NCBI GenBank assembly: GCA_965116235.1
Contig: OZ220496.1
Location: 2,790,001-2,854,000 of the forward strand
Reading direction: 5' to 3'
Origin: MPNP01 sp965116235
GTDB lineage: Bacteria; Pseudomonadota; Alphaproteobacteria; Rhodobacterales; Rhodobacteraceae
DNA: 64,000 nt
The position numbers and the translations under genes are program-made. The notes below the pieces were generated by a model, which saw nothing but the letters and a program-made list of their open reading frames with translations, did not search any database and was not told the origin of the DNA. Shown here piece after piece: positions 53,210 to 63,038 of this stretch. How positions within the stretch are numbered: the stretch's first letter is position 1; each line of letters starts with the position of its first letter.

Positions 53210-54796
53210 CTACTTTTTCTTGACCTTGGGAACGATTGAGGATTGTGATGCCGCCGATGGCAATGGCAACACCTTTCGACTGTCGTTCTTTGGCGATTGC
53301 TCTTGGTCTGGAGGCTGTGGTTTATCACCCGCAATCACGTGGGTTATTTCTTCGCCGGTGAGGGTTTCATATTCAAGCAGTCCCTGCGCAAGCCGTTCGA
53401 GATCCTGCCTCTTGTCGGTCAGTATCCGCTTCGCCTGCACATAGCCCTCATCAACAATGCGCCTGACTTCCTCATCGATGAGTTCTTGGGTTTCAGGACT
53501 GACGCTGCGACCGGACGCGACCGGACCCAGATAGGTATCCTGTTCAGTCGAATAGTCAATGCGTCCCAGCTTGTCTGACATTCCATAGCGAGTGACCATG
53601 TCTTTCGCCAGTTGAGTCGCCTGCTTGATGTCGGATGCCGCCCCGGACGTGATATTGTCATCGCCGAACACGATCTCTTCGGCTACTCGTCCTCCCATCG
53701 CCATGGCAATCATGGACTGAAATTTTGTGACTGTCACCGTCAACTGGTCGCGTTCGGGCAAGCTGAGAACCAGTCCCAAAGCTCTCCCTCTGGGAATGAT
53801 GGTGGCCTTGTGAATCGGATCGTGCTGTGGCACATTGAGACCGACAATCGCATGGCCGGCTTCGTGATAGGCGGTCAATTCCCGTTCTTCCTTGGTCATG
53901 ATCATCGAACGCCGCTCTGTCCCCATGAGAATCTTGTCCTTGGCATTCTCAAAATCAACCATGGTTACAAAGTCTCGCCGCACTCTGGCCGCTATCAGGG
54001 CCGCTTCATTGACTAGATTCGCCAAGTCGGCACCCGAAAAACCAGGGGTTCCGCGTGCGATCGTCTGCAGGTTCACATCACTTCCGAGGGCAACCTTGCG
54101 GGCATGAACTTGCAAAATTTTTTCTCTGCCAACCAGATCAGGCGTCGGCACGACGACCTGACGATCAAACCGGCCGGGCCGCAACAGTGCCTTGTCGAGT
54201 ACATCCGGACGATTGGTCGCTGCTATGATGACGACTCCGTCATTGGCTTCAAACCCGTCCATCTCGACCAGCAACTGGTTCAGAGTCTGCTCACGCTCAT
54301 CATTGCCCCCGCCGATACCAATCCCGCGGGAACGACCAACGGCATCAATCTCGTCAATGAACACGATGCACGGCGCATTCTTCTTGGCTTGAGTGAACAT
54401 GTCTCGCACCCGCGATGCGCCCACCCCCACAAACATCTCGACAAAGTCCGAGCCGGAAATGGAATAAAAGGGAACATTGGCTTCGCCGGCGATGGCCTTG
54501 GCCAGCATGGTCTTCCCTGTTCCCGGCGATCCAATCAGCAAGGCACCTTTGGGAATTTTTCCTCCCAAGCGAGAAAAAACATTCGGATTCTTCAGAAAAT
54601 CGACGATTTCCTCGAGTTCTTCCTTGGCTTCGTCGATACCGGCAACATCGTCAAAGGAGACCTGAGTTCGATCTTCGGTCAGAAGCCTGGCTCGGGACTT
54701 GCCATAGCCGAATATGCCGCCCATCCCTTGTGACTGCTTCCGCTGAAGATAATACATCAACAGCAAGAACAACAATCCCAGTATCAGACCGTTCAT
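53210..54796 (-). CDS. ftsH: Second FtsH-type zinc metalloprotease, lacking the periplasmic domain
   Basis: A 528-residue AAA protease closely related to the neighbour upstream. It keeps one membrane segment (residues 3-15, GLILGLLFLLLMYYL) and then the complete AAA module: Walker A GSPGTGKT (usually GPPGTGKT), Walker B VFIDEIDAVGRSRG, the second region of homology TNRPDVLDKALLRPGRFDR, and the protease site HEAGH near residue 330. The first membrane segment and periplasmic domain of FtsH are missing, and the 88 bases from the upstream ftsH stop leave no room for them. The C-terminal tail after EEITHVIAG differs from the paralog. It probably arose by tandem duplication and may form hexamers with the full-length partner. 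Confidence 0.93.
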   Translation of the reverse strand: MNGLILGLLFLLLMYYLQRKQSQGMGGIFGYGKSRARLLTEDRTQVSFDDVAGIDEAKEELEEIVDFLKNPNVFSRLGGKIPKGALLIGSPGTGKTMLAKAIAGEANVPFYSISGSDFVEMFVGVGASRVRDMFTQAKKNAPCIVFIDEIDAVGRSRGIGIGGGNDEREQTLNQLLVEMDGFEANDGVVIIAATNRPDVLDKALLRPGRFDRQVVVPTPDLVGREKILQVHARKVALGSDVNLQTIARGTPGFSGADLANLVNEAALIAARVRRDFVTMVDFENAKDKILMGTERRSMIMTKEERELTAYHEAGHAIVGLNVPQHDPIHKATIIPRGRALGLVLSLPERDQLTVTVTKFQSMIAMAMGGRVAEEIVFGDDNITSGAASDIKQATQLAKDMVTRYGMSDKLGRIDYSTEQDTYLGPVASGRSVSPETQELIDEEVRRIVDEGYVQAKRILTDKRQDLERLAQGLLEYETLTGEEITHVIAGDKPQPPDQEQSPKNDSRKVLPLPSAASQSSIVPKVKKK

Positions 54797-54884
54797 GACT
54801 TATCCACCCTGATCGATGCTCCTCCCGATTCGCGCATTCCAACCCTGTCCTGTCGATCCTCTGAACAGGAACGGGGTTCGGCGG

Positions 54885-56825
54885 TCACTGGAGCGACTCA
54901 TCACTGGCATTGTCCCGAGCCATCTTTTCTTCTTGCCGCGGACGGCGGCTCGTTGTCGGCACCGTAAAGATTCGTTTTTGATCGGCTGGAGGCGGATCAT
55001 CATCCTTGGTCAAGGGCTCGCCCTTCAGCACCTTCTCAATATCCTTGCCGGTCAAGGTTTCATATTCAAGCAAGCCTTGCGCCAACCGTTCCAGATCATC
55101 CCGCTTCTCAATCAGGATGGCCTTGGCGGTGTTGTATCCCTCTTCCACAATCTTGCGAACTTCAGCATCTATGATCTCCAACGTGTCCTGACTAGTGTTC
55201 GCCTGCGTCGAATACGGCCCAAGAAATGACTGTTGCTCGTTGGCATAATCAATATTTCCCAGCTTTTCCGACATCCCGAACTGCGTGACCATCGCCCGGG
55301 CAATGCGCGTTACCTGCTTGATGTCGGAGGCCGCTCCGGAAGTTACATTTTCGGGGCCGAAAACCAGTTCCTCAGCCACCTTTCCACCCATGGCCATCGC
55401 AATCTTGGATCTGTATTTCGTAATGTTGACGGACAACTGGTCGCGCTCAGGCAGGGCCAGAACCAATCCGAGCGCCCGTCCTCTTGGTATGATCGTGGCC
55501 TTGTGAATCGGATCATGCTGCGGGACGTTCATGCCGACAACGGCGTGACCGGCTTCGTGGTACGCTGTGAGTTTCTTTTCATCTTCTGTCATGACCATTG
55601 ATCGCCGTTCAGCCCCCATCATGACCTTGTCCTTTGAGTTTTCAAAATCGAGCATCGTGACAAAACGCCGGCCAACACGAGCGGCAAGAAGGGCCGCTTC
55701 ATTGACCAGATTGGCCAGATCGGCACCAGAAAAACCCGGTGTGCCTCGTGCAATGGTACGAAAGTCGACATCCGGACCCAGCTTGATGTTTCGGGCATGA
55801 ACTTCCAGTATCTTCTCCCGCCCCGCAATGTCCGGATTGGGAACGTGAACCTGTCGATCAAATCGGCCGGGGCGCAACAGTGCCGGATCAAGGACGTCGG
55901 GACGGTTCGTTGCTGCAATTATGATTACGCCTTCATTCGCCTCAAACCCGTCCATTTCGACCAGCAACTGGTTCAGGGTCTGCTCGCGCTCATCGTTGCC
56001 ACCCCCGTAGCCAACCCCGCGTGATCGCCCGACAGCATCAATCTCGTCAATGAATACGATGCACGGCGAGCTTTTCTTGGACTGTTCAAACATGTCCCGA
56101 ACTCGTGAGGCACCGACACCGACAAACATCTCGACAAAGTCCGATCCAGAAATCGAAAAGAAAGGAACTCCGGCTTCGCCGGCAATGGCTCGGGCCAAGA
56201 GAGTTTTACCTGTTCCGGGTGGCCCCACCAGCAAAGCCCCTTTCGGAATTTTTCCCCCGAGCCGGGAAAACTTGGCCGGGTCGCGCAGGAACTCGACGAT
56301 CTCCTCAAGCTCCTCCTTGGCCTCATCGATTCCTGCCACGTCCAGAAAGGTCACCTTGCCCTGACGCTCCGTCAACAACTTGGCCTTTGACTTGCCAAAT
56401 CCCATCGCGCCGCCCCGGCCACCACCCTGCAAGCGATTCATCAGGAACAACCAGAAGGCTATCAGAAGAATGATGGGCAGAAACGGACCAACGAACGACA
56501 TGAAACCGCTGGGCTCTTGCGGCTCAACCTCGACAGCCACATCGTTTTCAAGAAGATATCCAGACAGATCATACCCGCCCGGGGCAATGGTCTTGATTCG
56601 TTCGCCTGATGTCGTGGCGGCGTGAACTTTTTCGCCATCAATGATGACGGCACTGATTTCCTCTTCATCGACGAGTTGTATGAAGCCTGAAAACGGAACG
56701 GTCCTGACGGCGTTGACTCGCTGCCCATTGGTGAACAGGTTGAACAGGGCCACGACAAGGACGATTAGGGCACCCCAGAACACTAAATTCTTGACATTGC
56801 CAAGCGGGTTGGGCTTCTTCGACAT
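54885..56825 (-). CDS. ftsH: ATP-dependent zinc metalloprotease FtsH
   Basis: The full-length membrane protease, 646 residues from ATG 56825. Two membrane segments (about 15-35 and 110-130, PFLPIILLIAFWLFLM) flank a periplasmic domain; the AAA module follows with GPPGTGKT, VFIDEIDAVGRSRG and TNRPDVLDPALLRPGRFDR, and the zinc site HEAGH. It degrades misfolded membrane proteins and regulatory proteins such as LpxC in relatives. The frame opens at TTG 56852, but ATG with MSKKPNPLGN is the usual N-terminus. It follows tilS by 77 bases, as in many alphaproteobacteria. Confidence 0.96.
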   Translation of the reverse strand: MSKKPNPLGNVKNLVFWGALIVLVVALFNLFTNGQRVNAVRTVPFSGFIQLVDEEEISAVIIDGEKVHAATTSGERIKTIAPGGYDLSGYLLENDVAVEVEPQEPSGFMSFVGPFLPIILLIAFWLFLMNRLQGGGRGGAMGFGKSKAKLLTERQGKVTFLDVAGIDEAKEELEEIVEFLRDPAKFSRLGGKIPKGALLVGPPGTGKTLLARAIAGEAGVPFFSISGSDFVEMFVGVGASRVRDMFEQSKKSSPCIVFIDEIDAVGRSRGVGYGGGNDEREQTLNQLLVEMDGFEANEGVIIIAATNRPDVLDPALLRPGRFDRQVHVPNPDIAGREKILEVHARNIKLGPDVDFRTIARGTPGFSGADLANLVNEAALLAARVGRRFVTMLDFENSKDKVMMGAERRSMVMTEDEKKLTAYHEAGHAVVGMNVPQHDPIHKATIIPRGRALGLVLALPERDQLSVNITKYRSKIAMAMGGKVAEELVFGPENVTSGAASDIKQVTRIARAMVTQFGMSEKLGNIDYANEQQSFLGPYSTQANTSQDTLEIIDAEVRKIVEEGYNTAKAILIEKRDDLERLAQGLLEYETLTGKDIEKVLKGEPLTKDDDPPPADQKRIFTVPTTSRRPRQEEKMARDNASDESLQ

Positions 56826-56902
56826 TAGGGCAGCGATCCTGACATCAGACAATTACGTATACGTAAGCTCTTGCATTAGACCTAGTATGAAAACCGATTG
56901 TT

Positions 56903-57994
56903 TCAATTGGCCTTCAGGAATTGCATGAATGACTCCTTGCTTGGAGCACGGCTAGGCACATTGTCTATCCTTTCGGTCCATCGCTCGTGCGTTGAATCAG
57001 ACAGGCTAGCCGAGTTGGGGGTATGACGCCGGTCGGGTCGAATGGCAAGATCATCGGCCGAAGTGACTTTGACACAAAAAAATGAAACCGTTCCACTTCC
57101 CAGCTGCCTCGCGCTTTTCAGGCAATTGCGGACCGCCTTTCCTCTGCGCGGCCTTGTCTCGCCCCCCAAGAACTGAATCAGCTTCGACAGCAGCTTGACC
57201 TGAATTTCGTCGTGCAGTTCCCAAAACGAAGCGGCAATGACAATCTCGCCTGTTTCTGGCACCGAAACAAGCTCGTCTGCAGCCGTCCTGACCACGTCAT
57301 CGATAACCCGCTTCGACCTTTGCATGTTTGTGGCAATGGTTGCCAAAGCTTCGACTGTTATGCCGGCCTGTTCAAAAACAGGAATGACGTTTCTGATCTT
57401 GATCCGATCATACTGAGCCTCTTGGTTGGTCGGATCATCGACCCACGTGCGGCCGCACTCGATCAGAAAATTCCTCAGCTGTTGCCGCTGGATGTCTAGC
57501 AGCGGCCGAAGCCAAGTGACACCGTGTCGAACAACCGTTTCAGGCATTCCCGACAAACCATCCACTCCTGCCTTCCGAGACAGCTGCATAAGGACCGTTT
57601 CGGCCTGATCATTCAGCGTATGCCCCAGGCAAACCGTATCAATGCCTCGGGACATGGCCCATTCACCCATAAGTCTGTAGCGCCCCTCTCGAGCCGATTG
57701 AGGAATGTTGCCAGTGACTTGATCAGCATTCCAAACCAGCGTGGTGTGAGGCAGTCCAAGTTCGCTGGCGAGCGTGCTGACAAACTTGCACTCATCCTTG
57801 GCTTCAGGTCGCAATTGATGATCAACGCTTACGACGTTCAGTTCCGTTCCTGAACCCTGGGCCCAGGAATGGGCAAGCAAGAGAAGAGCCGAAGAATCAC
57901 TTCCTCCCGACACGGCCACGGCAAGCCGGTTGGCAGCAGAATTGAAAAGTCGGTCAATTGAGGTGATGGCGCGGTCAATTGACAGGGAGTTCAT
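56903..57994 (-). CDS. tilS: tRNA(Ile)-lysidine synthetase
   Basis: TilS changes C34 of tRNA-Ile(CAU) to lysidine so that it reads AUA. The N-type ATP pyrophosphatase P-loop is LAVAVSGGSDSSALLLLAH (residues 24-42). Further family features are GLPHTTLVWNAD, LGHTLNDQAETVLMQLSRKAG (here LGHTLNDQAETVLMQL) and WVDDPTNQEAQYDRIKIRN. The C-terminal lysidine-tRNA binding part is short, giving 363 residues. The start overlaps the cpoB stop by 20 bases. Confidence 0.92.
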   Translation of the reverse strand: MNSLSIDRAITSIDRLFNSAANRLAVAVSGGSDSSALLLLAHSWAQGSGTELNVVSVDHQLRPEAKDECKFVSTLASELGLPHTTLVWNADQVTGNIPQSAREGRYRLMGEWAMSRGIDTVCLGHTLNDQAETVLMQLSRKAGVDGLSGMPETVVRHGVTWLRPLLDIQRQQLRNFLIECGRTWVDDPTNQEAQYDRIKIRNVIPVFEQAGITVEALATIATNMQRSKRVIDDVVRTAADELVSVPETGEIVIAASFWELHDEIQVKLLSKLIQFLGGETRPRRGKAVRNCLKSARQLGSGTVSFFCVKVTSADDLAIRPDRRHTPNSASLSDSTHERWTERIDNVPSRAPSKESFMQFLKAN

Positions 57995-58841
57995 TGCACT
58001 TCAAGCGGTCGAGGTAATTCAGGGAGTTCTCGGCTTCGATTGAGTTTGGGAACGTATCAATGAGATTCTGAAACATCTGACAGCTTTCGTCAATTCTTTC
58101 CCATTCGGCCAGCACTTGTCCCAAACGATACAGGATCGATGGAGCCAGCGGACCAGTATTGTCGATCAGAAAACTTTCCAAAAAGGCTTTGCTGGCTTGT
58201 TGCCACTGACCCAGCTTGGCAAACCCTTCACCCTGATAGAAGTACACTTCAGCAATGCGGATGCTGTTCGGATATCGGTCAATGAATTCGGCAAAAAGTG
58301 CATTTGCCGCCTCAAACTCGTCAGTGACGAAATGCTCCAACGCCTGATTGAACAAGACGTCTTCGTCTGTCATTCCAAAGGAAGGAATCCTGGCTTCCGG
58401 TTCTTCGGTATTGTCCGTGACCGTCGTGTCGAGAGCATCTTCGCTCTGCAAGGATGTTCCAGTCTCAAGCCTTCGCAGCCGCTCCCGGAGATCCTCGATT
58501 TTAACCTTTGAAGCGGCAACTTCCTGATTAATGCGGCGCTCTATTTCACTGATTGCTCTGAGATGCGAGCGCAGTTCCAATTCAATCTGATCGATGCGTT
58601 GGAGCACCGATCCCGTGTTGGGTTTTGAATCGCCAAGCCGATCATTCTCACTTTGAACCAGTTCCCATCTCAAGACCTGCAGGTTAAAGTCAAGGTTTTG
58701 TATCTCAATTCTGATATCGGCCAGTCTGGCTTTTCCACCCAAGGCCGTCGCTTCGGCCTCTTGAGCCGGCGAAAGCGCTGGCATCAGCATCAACACAAAC
58801 GCCAGGATGAACAATATGCAACGCAAACTCAAGCCTGACAA
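57975..58841 (-). CDS. cpoB: Cell division coordinator CpoB (YbgF)
   Basis: Periplasmic partner of the Tol-Pal system that links outer membrane constriction to septal peptidoglycan synthesis. The 288-residue protein has a signal peptide (LRCILFILAFVLMLMPALS, cut near ALSPAQ), a coiled-coil region (about 40-130, with QRIDQIELELRSHLRAISE) and C-terminal TPR-like repeats containing FNQALEHFVTDEFEAANALF. It begins with TTG 58841, one base after the pal stop. It is the last tol-pal gene before tilS. Confidence 0.88.
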   Translation of the reverse strand: MSGLSLRCILFILAFVLMLMPALSPAQEAEATALGGKARLADIRIEIQNLDFNLQVLRWELVQSENDRLGDSKPNTGSVLQRIDQIELELRSHLRAISEIERRINQEVAASKVKIEDLRERLRRLETGTSLQSEDALDTTVTDNTEEPEARIPSFGMTDEDVLFNQALEHFVTDEFEAANALFAEFIDRYPNSIRIAEVYFYQGEGFAKLGQWQQASKAFLESFLIDNTGPLAPSILYRLGQVLAEWERIDESCQMFQNLIDTFPNSIEAENSLNYLDRLKCNELPVN

Positions 58842-58842
58842 T

Positions 58843-59385
58843 CTATGTTCCTGTTGCCTCGGACACTATCGTTTTGGCCCTTCTGTTTTTCGACCAGCAC
58901 GTCTCTTCCGAACACGCCGCAAATGGCCGTTCCTTGCCGTAACTGACAACTGTCAGGCGACTGTCATCAACACCGTTCTGAACCAGGAATGAGCGGACGG
59001 CCTCAGCCCGGCGAGCTCCAAGGGCCAGATTGTATTCACGTGTCCCTCTTTCATCCGCATGTCCTTCGACCACAGCAACGTAATTCGGGTTCTGGACCAT
59101 CCAATTGGCCTGTTCCGTGAGCGTGGTCACCGCTTCTTCGGACAGGTCGCTCTGATCGAGTTCGAAGAAGATTTGATCGCCAATCTGGTAGTCAAAATAG
59201 TCCTTGGAATAAATCTGATCATTGAATCCTGCCTGCTCAATCGTATCGTCGGTTGCGGCAGCCGGGTCGGGTTCGGGAGTCGGGATGTAGGGAGTCGGTA
59301 CGGCTCCACCACGCGTAGCATTCTCTCCGCAACCTGCCAGTACAGCCAGTCCCGTCACAACAACCAAAATTCTACATAAATTCAT
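58843..59385 (-). CDS. pal: Peptidoglycan-associated lipoprotein Pal
   Basis: Pal anchors the outer membrane to peptidoglycan and is the target of TolB. The precursor of 180 residues has a lipoprotein signal with lipobox VLAGC (Cys about 19). A Pro-rich linker follows, then the OmpA-like domain with FFELDQSDLSEEAVTTL, VVEGHADERGTREYNLALG, RRAEAVRSFL and RRAKTIV. ATG at 59385 with GGAGCAGGA upstream is chosen over the GTG at 59400. Confidence 0.95.
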   Translation of the reverse strand: MNLCRILVVVTGLAVLAGCGENATRGGAVPTPYIPTPEPDPAAATDDTIEQAGFNDQIYSKDYFDYQIGDQIFFELDQSDLSEEAVTTLTEQANWMVQNPNYVAVVEGHADERGTREYNLALGARRAEAVRSFLVQNGVDDSRLTVVSYGKERPFAACSEETCWSKNRRAKTIVSEATGT

Positions 59386-59412
59386 TTCCTGCTCCAACAC
59401 TCGATAATTGTT

Positions 59413-60741
59413 CTAGTTCCTCAGGGGTGACCACGATGGATCAGAGGCAAAATCTCGTGTGCGGACTTGCCTGAGATTCCTTCCTGTCAAATCGACCGAA
59501 AACAGTGACGGACCCCCGTTGGCACCCGGACTGTCGCGGAAAAACATCAGTACACGGCCATTCGGCGACCACGTCGGCCCCTCATCCAGGAACGACTCCG
59601 ACAACAGACGTTCTTCGGTCCCGTCGGTCCGCATGACGCCGATGTGAAACCTGTTGCCGCGTTTTTTGGTGAAGGCTATATGCGAGCCACCAGGAGACCA
59701 GACGGGAGTTCCGTAGCTCCCACCGCCAAAACTGATACGCACTGGATTGCGGGTACCCAGTCTCAAGACGTAGATCTGAGGTGACCCCTCCCGATCCGAT
59801 TCAAAAACAATGCTTCGACCATCCGGTGAGTAGCTTGGAGCCGTGTCAATCGCCCGGCTCGTAGTCAGTCTCGCCACGTTGCCGCTGTTCAGATCAATCT
59901 CATAAATGTCCGTGTTGCCCCGTGTGTCGCGAGACAGGATTACCTTGTCTCCGGCAGGCGAGAAGCGCGGTGAAAATGTCATGTCGGCCGTGGCCAGCAC
60001 CCTCTTGCTGTTCCCGGTCTGTATGTCATGCCTGTAGACAGTTGGCTTGCCGGTCTTGTAGGACGTATAGATCAACTCATTCCCGTCCGGTGAGAAGCGA
60101 GGCGCAAGGACAATGGACTGCCCATCTGTCAAGTGTCTGACATTCGTGCCATCGTATTCCATGATCGCGATGCGCTTGCTCCGACTCACTTTGGGTCCGG
60201 ATTCTGAGACGAATGCCACCAAGGTATCGAAATAGCCCGCTTCACCAGTCAGCCGGCTGTAAATCTGATCGGAAATCTTGTGTGCCATCCGGCGCCAGTC
60301 TTTCGCTTGTCCTCGATAGCTTACGCCTCTGCCTATGCGCGCCTGACCAAAGACGTCATGCAGATAGAAACGAACCCTTATGCTGCCATCATTGGCTTCG
60401 ACCGAACCCGTGAGCAGTATTTCGACATTGATGGCTTTCCAGTCCGAGAACTGGACCGGCGAATTGAAATTCGTGATTCGCCCAATGTGAGCGTCCTGGT
60501 CGACAATCTTGAACAATCCCGTGTTGCGCAGATTGGCGATGATCAGGTTGGTAATGTCTCTGGCGTAGATTCGGGCTTCAGGATTTTCAGCAATGAAAGA
60601 CGGTACGGCTACGGGTAACGGTTCAATGACTCCTTCGGTAATTTCAAGTCGCAACGGCTCGTCGTCGCTTTGGGCATAAAGCGGCCCCAAACTGAAAATC
60701 AGCAGGGGAAGCAAGATCAGGCGGCTCAAACTCTCTCTCAT
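59413..60741 (-). CDS. tolB: Tol-Pal system protein TolB
   Basis: A periplasmic beta-propeller that couples the TolA motor to Pal. The 442-residue precursor has a signal peptide (MRESLSRLILLPLLIFSLG, cut near LYAQ). The N-terminal Rossmann-like domain (about 25-165) is followed by propeller blades with the recurring F-SPDG pattern, for example LAPRFSPDGNELIYTS, APSYSPDGRSIVFESDRE and GTPVWSPGGSHIAFT. It starts one base after the tolA stop. Confidence 0.95.
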   Translation of the reverse strand: MRESLSRLILLPLLIFSLGPLYAQSDDEPLRLEITEGVIEPLPVAVPSFIAENPEARIYARDITNLIIANLRNTGLFKIVDQDAHIGRITNFNSPVQFSDWKAINVEILLTGSVEANDGSIRVRFYLHDVFGQARIGRGVSYRGQAKDWRRMAHKISDQIYSRLTGEAGYFDTLVAFVSESGPKVSRSKRIAIMEYDGTNVRHLTDGQSIVLAPRFSPDGNELIYTSYKTGKPTVYRHDIQTGNSKRVLATADMTFSPRFSPAGDKVILSRDTRGNTDIYEIDLNSGNVARLTTSRAIDTAPSYSPDGRSIVFESDREGSPQIYVLRLGTRNPVRISFGGGSYGTPVWSPGGSHIAFTKKRGNRFHIGVMRTDGTEERLLSESFLDEGPTWSPNGRVLMFFRDSPGANGGPSLFSVDLTGRNLRQVRTRDFASDPSWSPLRN

Positions 60742-60742
60742 T

Positions 60743-61855
60743 CTATCTCGCCCTCATGTTTTCCGGGTCGAACGTGATCTGGACCACTTTCCACTGGTCG
60801 TACTTTTCCAAAGGCAGGTCGTGGCCGTTCTCAAGACCTTTGGTGATCGCCCTTCGGCCAGCTTCGAATGCCGTGTCAGCTGCAGCTTGGCTTCCCCCAG
60901 AGTAACTTTTGAGCGCAATGTCAAACGGCTTGCCGTTTTGGTCCATTCTGAACTCGACACTGATCGTAACCCGCATGGCTTCCGAAGACATGCTACCCAG
61001 ATTCCATGCATTCTGGATTTTGCTGACAAGCCGACTCTTTTCCTGACTAGTCAAGGCTTTTCGAACGAACGCCTTGGTCGAGATCGTGGTCAGTTCATTG
61101 ACCTCGGCAATCATTTGTGCGATTTCGTTGTCCCCATTCAAGTTTGGAGCGCGAAGGTTTGCCGGACGAGTCAACGGCGCTCCATACATGACCATTTTCT
61201 CCAGAGTTGAACTCTGGCTCGACGGAGCGGCCACTTCATCGGCCTTGTTCGCTTCGGTACTGATGACAGGAATTGATGCCGCCTTTGCCGTTGGCTTGGG
61301 AGCCAGCATTTTGACGACATCCGGCTTGGGAGCCATAACTTCCTTGATGGCCATCTGGTTGTGGTCTGCAATCCTCACATCCGGTCGGGGTTCCGGATTG
61401 AATTCAGTCGTGACCCGATTGATTTCAGGCATCTTGAATTCTTTTGCCACAGGGAGTGACAGAGCTTGATCGACAGCCGAATTCTGTGGTGAAATGGACG
61501 GGGCATCAACATTGACTTCAGGGAGCTTGATTCCGGTGGGTTTGGACAAACTTGCATCTTGGATTGACGGTGTCATGATCGGCGCAGGGAATTCAAGTTC
61601 CGGATTCAGATCCGCGACTTTGGCATCTACAGGGCGAGCCCAGGGAACTTCAGGCACATTTTCAGCCGAGGCCATCTCAAACACTTCGGGTATCGGGGTA
61701 GTCTGAGTCACAAATTCCTGTTCGGAAATAATGTCTACATCGATTTCCAGAACATTCATATCCGGTGCCGCCGGTGCATTGTACACACCCACACTTGACG
61801 CCGCTACAACCAGCGCGACGTGGCCGACAACCGATACAGTAAGCCCGACCTTCAC
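60743..61855 (-). CDS. tolA: TolA-like protein
   Basis: A 370-residue energy-transducing protein spanning from the inner membrane towards TolB. It has one N-terminal membrane segment (LTVSVVGHVALVVAASSVG), a long Pro- and Ala-rich linker, and a C-terminal domain from about residue 265 with LVSKIQNAWNLGSMSSEAM and ISVEFRMDQNGKPF, typical of TolA/TonB C-terminal folds in alphaproteobacteria. Position between tolR and tolB fixes the call; the linker is poorly conserved in general. Confidence 0.88.
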   Translation of the reverse strand: MKVGLTVSVVGHVALVVAASSVGVYNAPAAPDMNVLEIDVDIISEQEFVTQTTPIPEVFEMASAENVPEVPWARPVDAKVADLNPELEFPAPIMTPSIQDASLSKPTGIKLPEVNVDAPSISPQNSAVDQALSLPVAKEFKMPEINRVTTEFNPEPRPDVRIADHNQMAIKEVMAPKPDVVKMLAPKPTAKAASIPVISTEANKADEVAAPSSQSSTLEKMVMYGAPLTRPANLRAPNLNGDNEIAQMIAEVNELTTISTKAFVRKALTSQEKSRLVSKIQNAWNLGSMSSEAMRVTISVEFRMDQNGKPFDIALKSYSGGSQAAADTAFEAGRRAITKGLENGHDLPLEKYDQWKVVQITFDPENMRAR

Positions 61856-61870
61856 TTACTTCCCGCTCAT

Positions 61871-62332
61871 TCAACTTCCATCCAACGACGGACCTCCTCC
61901 GTCGGTCACCAGAGATATATTCCTGAAGCCGGCTTTGTTAAGGGCTCCCATGATTTGCATGATGACTTCATACCTGGCCTCCTTGTCTCCCCTGAGATAT
62001 ATCTTGTCCGAGGTTCTTTCGGTCATGATGCTCCTGAGCTTGCCAATCAGCTCATCTTTCGGGTACTCGACCTTGTTGATGGAGATTTCCCCAGTTGCAG
62101 TGACCGAGACAGTCAGAGGTTCTTCCCCTTCGTCGACAAGCGGTGCCGCCGCCGTTTCAGGAAGGTTGATTTCAACACCGACCGTCAGCAATGGCGCGGC
62201 TACGATAAAGATGATCAGCAAGACCAGCACGACATCGACAAAGGGAGTGATGTTGATTTCAGACATTGGCTTGTGAATGATGTTTCTCTTTCGTCGTGCC
62301 GTCCGACCTGATTTGTTGATCGACAGAGCCAT
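61871..62332 (-). CDS. tolR: Biopolymer transport protein TolR (ExbD family)
   Basis: Component of the proton-driven TolQ-TolR motor. The single membrane segment contains NITPFVDVVLVLLIIFIVAA, with the proton-carrying Asp in FVDV. The periplasmic domain includes INLPETAAAP and YLRGDKEARYEVIMQIMGAL. ATG at 62332 (153 residues) lies just behind the tolQ stop; a GTG at 62341 is the alternative. Confidence 0.94.
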   Translation of the reverse strand: MALSINKSGRTARRKRNIIHKPMSEINITPFVDVVLVLLIIFIVAAPLLTVGVEINLPETAAAPLVDEGEEPLTVSVTATGEISINKVEYPKDELIGKLRSIMTERTSDKIYLRGDKEARYEVIMQIMGALNKAGFRNISLVTDGGGPSLDGS

Positions 62333-62333
62333 G

Positions 62334-63038
62334 TTAGTCACTCGCCACTTTCATTTGTTCGATTTCCCGGGACACTATGCTTGAAAACTGGTCGGCGAAT
62401 TCGTCAAACCGCGCGGCAAGATCATTCGCCTTGACCGACAGGCTGTTGTAGAAAATAACCGCGGGTATGGCTGCAAACAAACCCAGAGCTGTCGCCGCAA
62501 GCGCCTCACCTATTCCCGGTGCGATGACAGCCAGATTCGTGTTTTCCTGAATCCCGATTTCCCGAAACACGGTCATGATGCCCCAGACAGTGCCAAACAA
62601 TCCGACGAAAGGAGCTGTCGAGCCAACCGTAGCCAAAAAATCCAGCCCTCTTGAGAGATGATGAACTTCAGTATTGACCGCCGCGCTCATGGACCGGTCC
62701 ACACGCATGGACACTCCTTCAGTCTTACTCTGAGATTGGTCCCATTCTTCCATTGCTGCACAAAAAATGCGTTCAGACGCCGCTTTCGGATTATCCCGCA
62801 CACTGTCGAAGAACTCCTCAATTGCCAACTCACCCTGCCAGAACATGTTTTCAAACCTGACAGTCTGGTTACGAACACGGCGATATTTGAGGCTCTTTTG
62901 AATGATTATCGCCCACGATATGACCGAGGCGAGAAGAAGAAACACCATGACCAGCTTCACCACAAGCCCGGCCTTCAAAAACAGGGATACAAGCGTGAAG
63001 TCCACCGCCTCAACGGCTGCGATCGTTTCAACTTCCAT
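62334..63038 (-). CDS. tolQ: Biopolymer transport protein TolQ (ExbB/MotA family)
   Basis: Proton-channel subunit of the Tol motor, 234 residues. Three membrane segments are seen (about 14-40, 135-160 and 168-195). The conserved GLDFLATVGSTAPFVGLFGT and VWGIMTVFREIG mark the central region, and APGIGEALAATALGLFAAIP the last segment. It heads the tolQRAB-pal-cpoB run on the minus strand. Confidence 0.95.
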   Translation of the reverse strand: MEVETIAAVEAVDFTLVSLFLKAGLVVKLVMVFLLLASVISWAIIIQKSLKYRRVRNQTVRFENMFWQGELAIEEFFDSVRDNPKAASERIFCAAMEEWDQSQSKTEGVSMRVDRSMSAAVNTEVHHLSRGLDFLATVGSTAPFVGLFGTVWGIMTVFREIGIQENTNLAVIAPGIGEALAATALGLFAAIPAVIFYNSLSVKANDLAARFDEFADQFSSIVSREIEQMKVASD

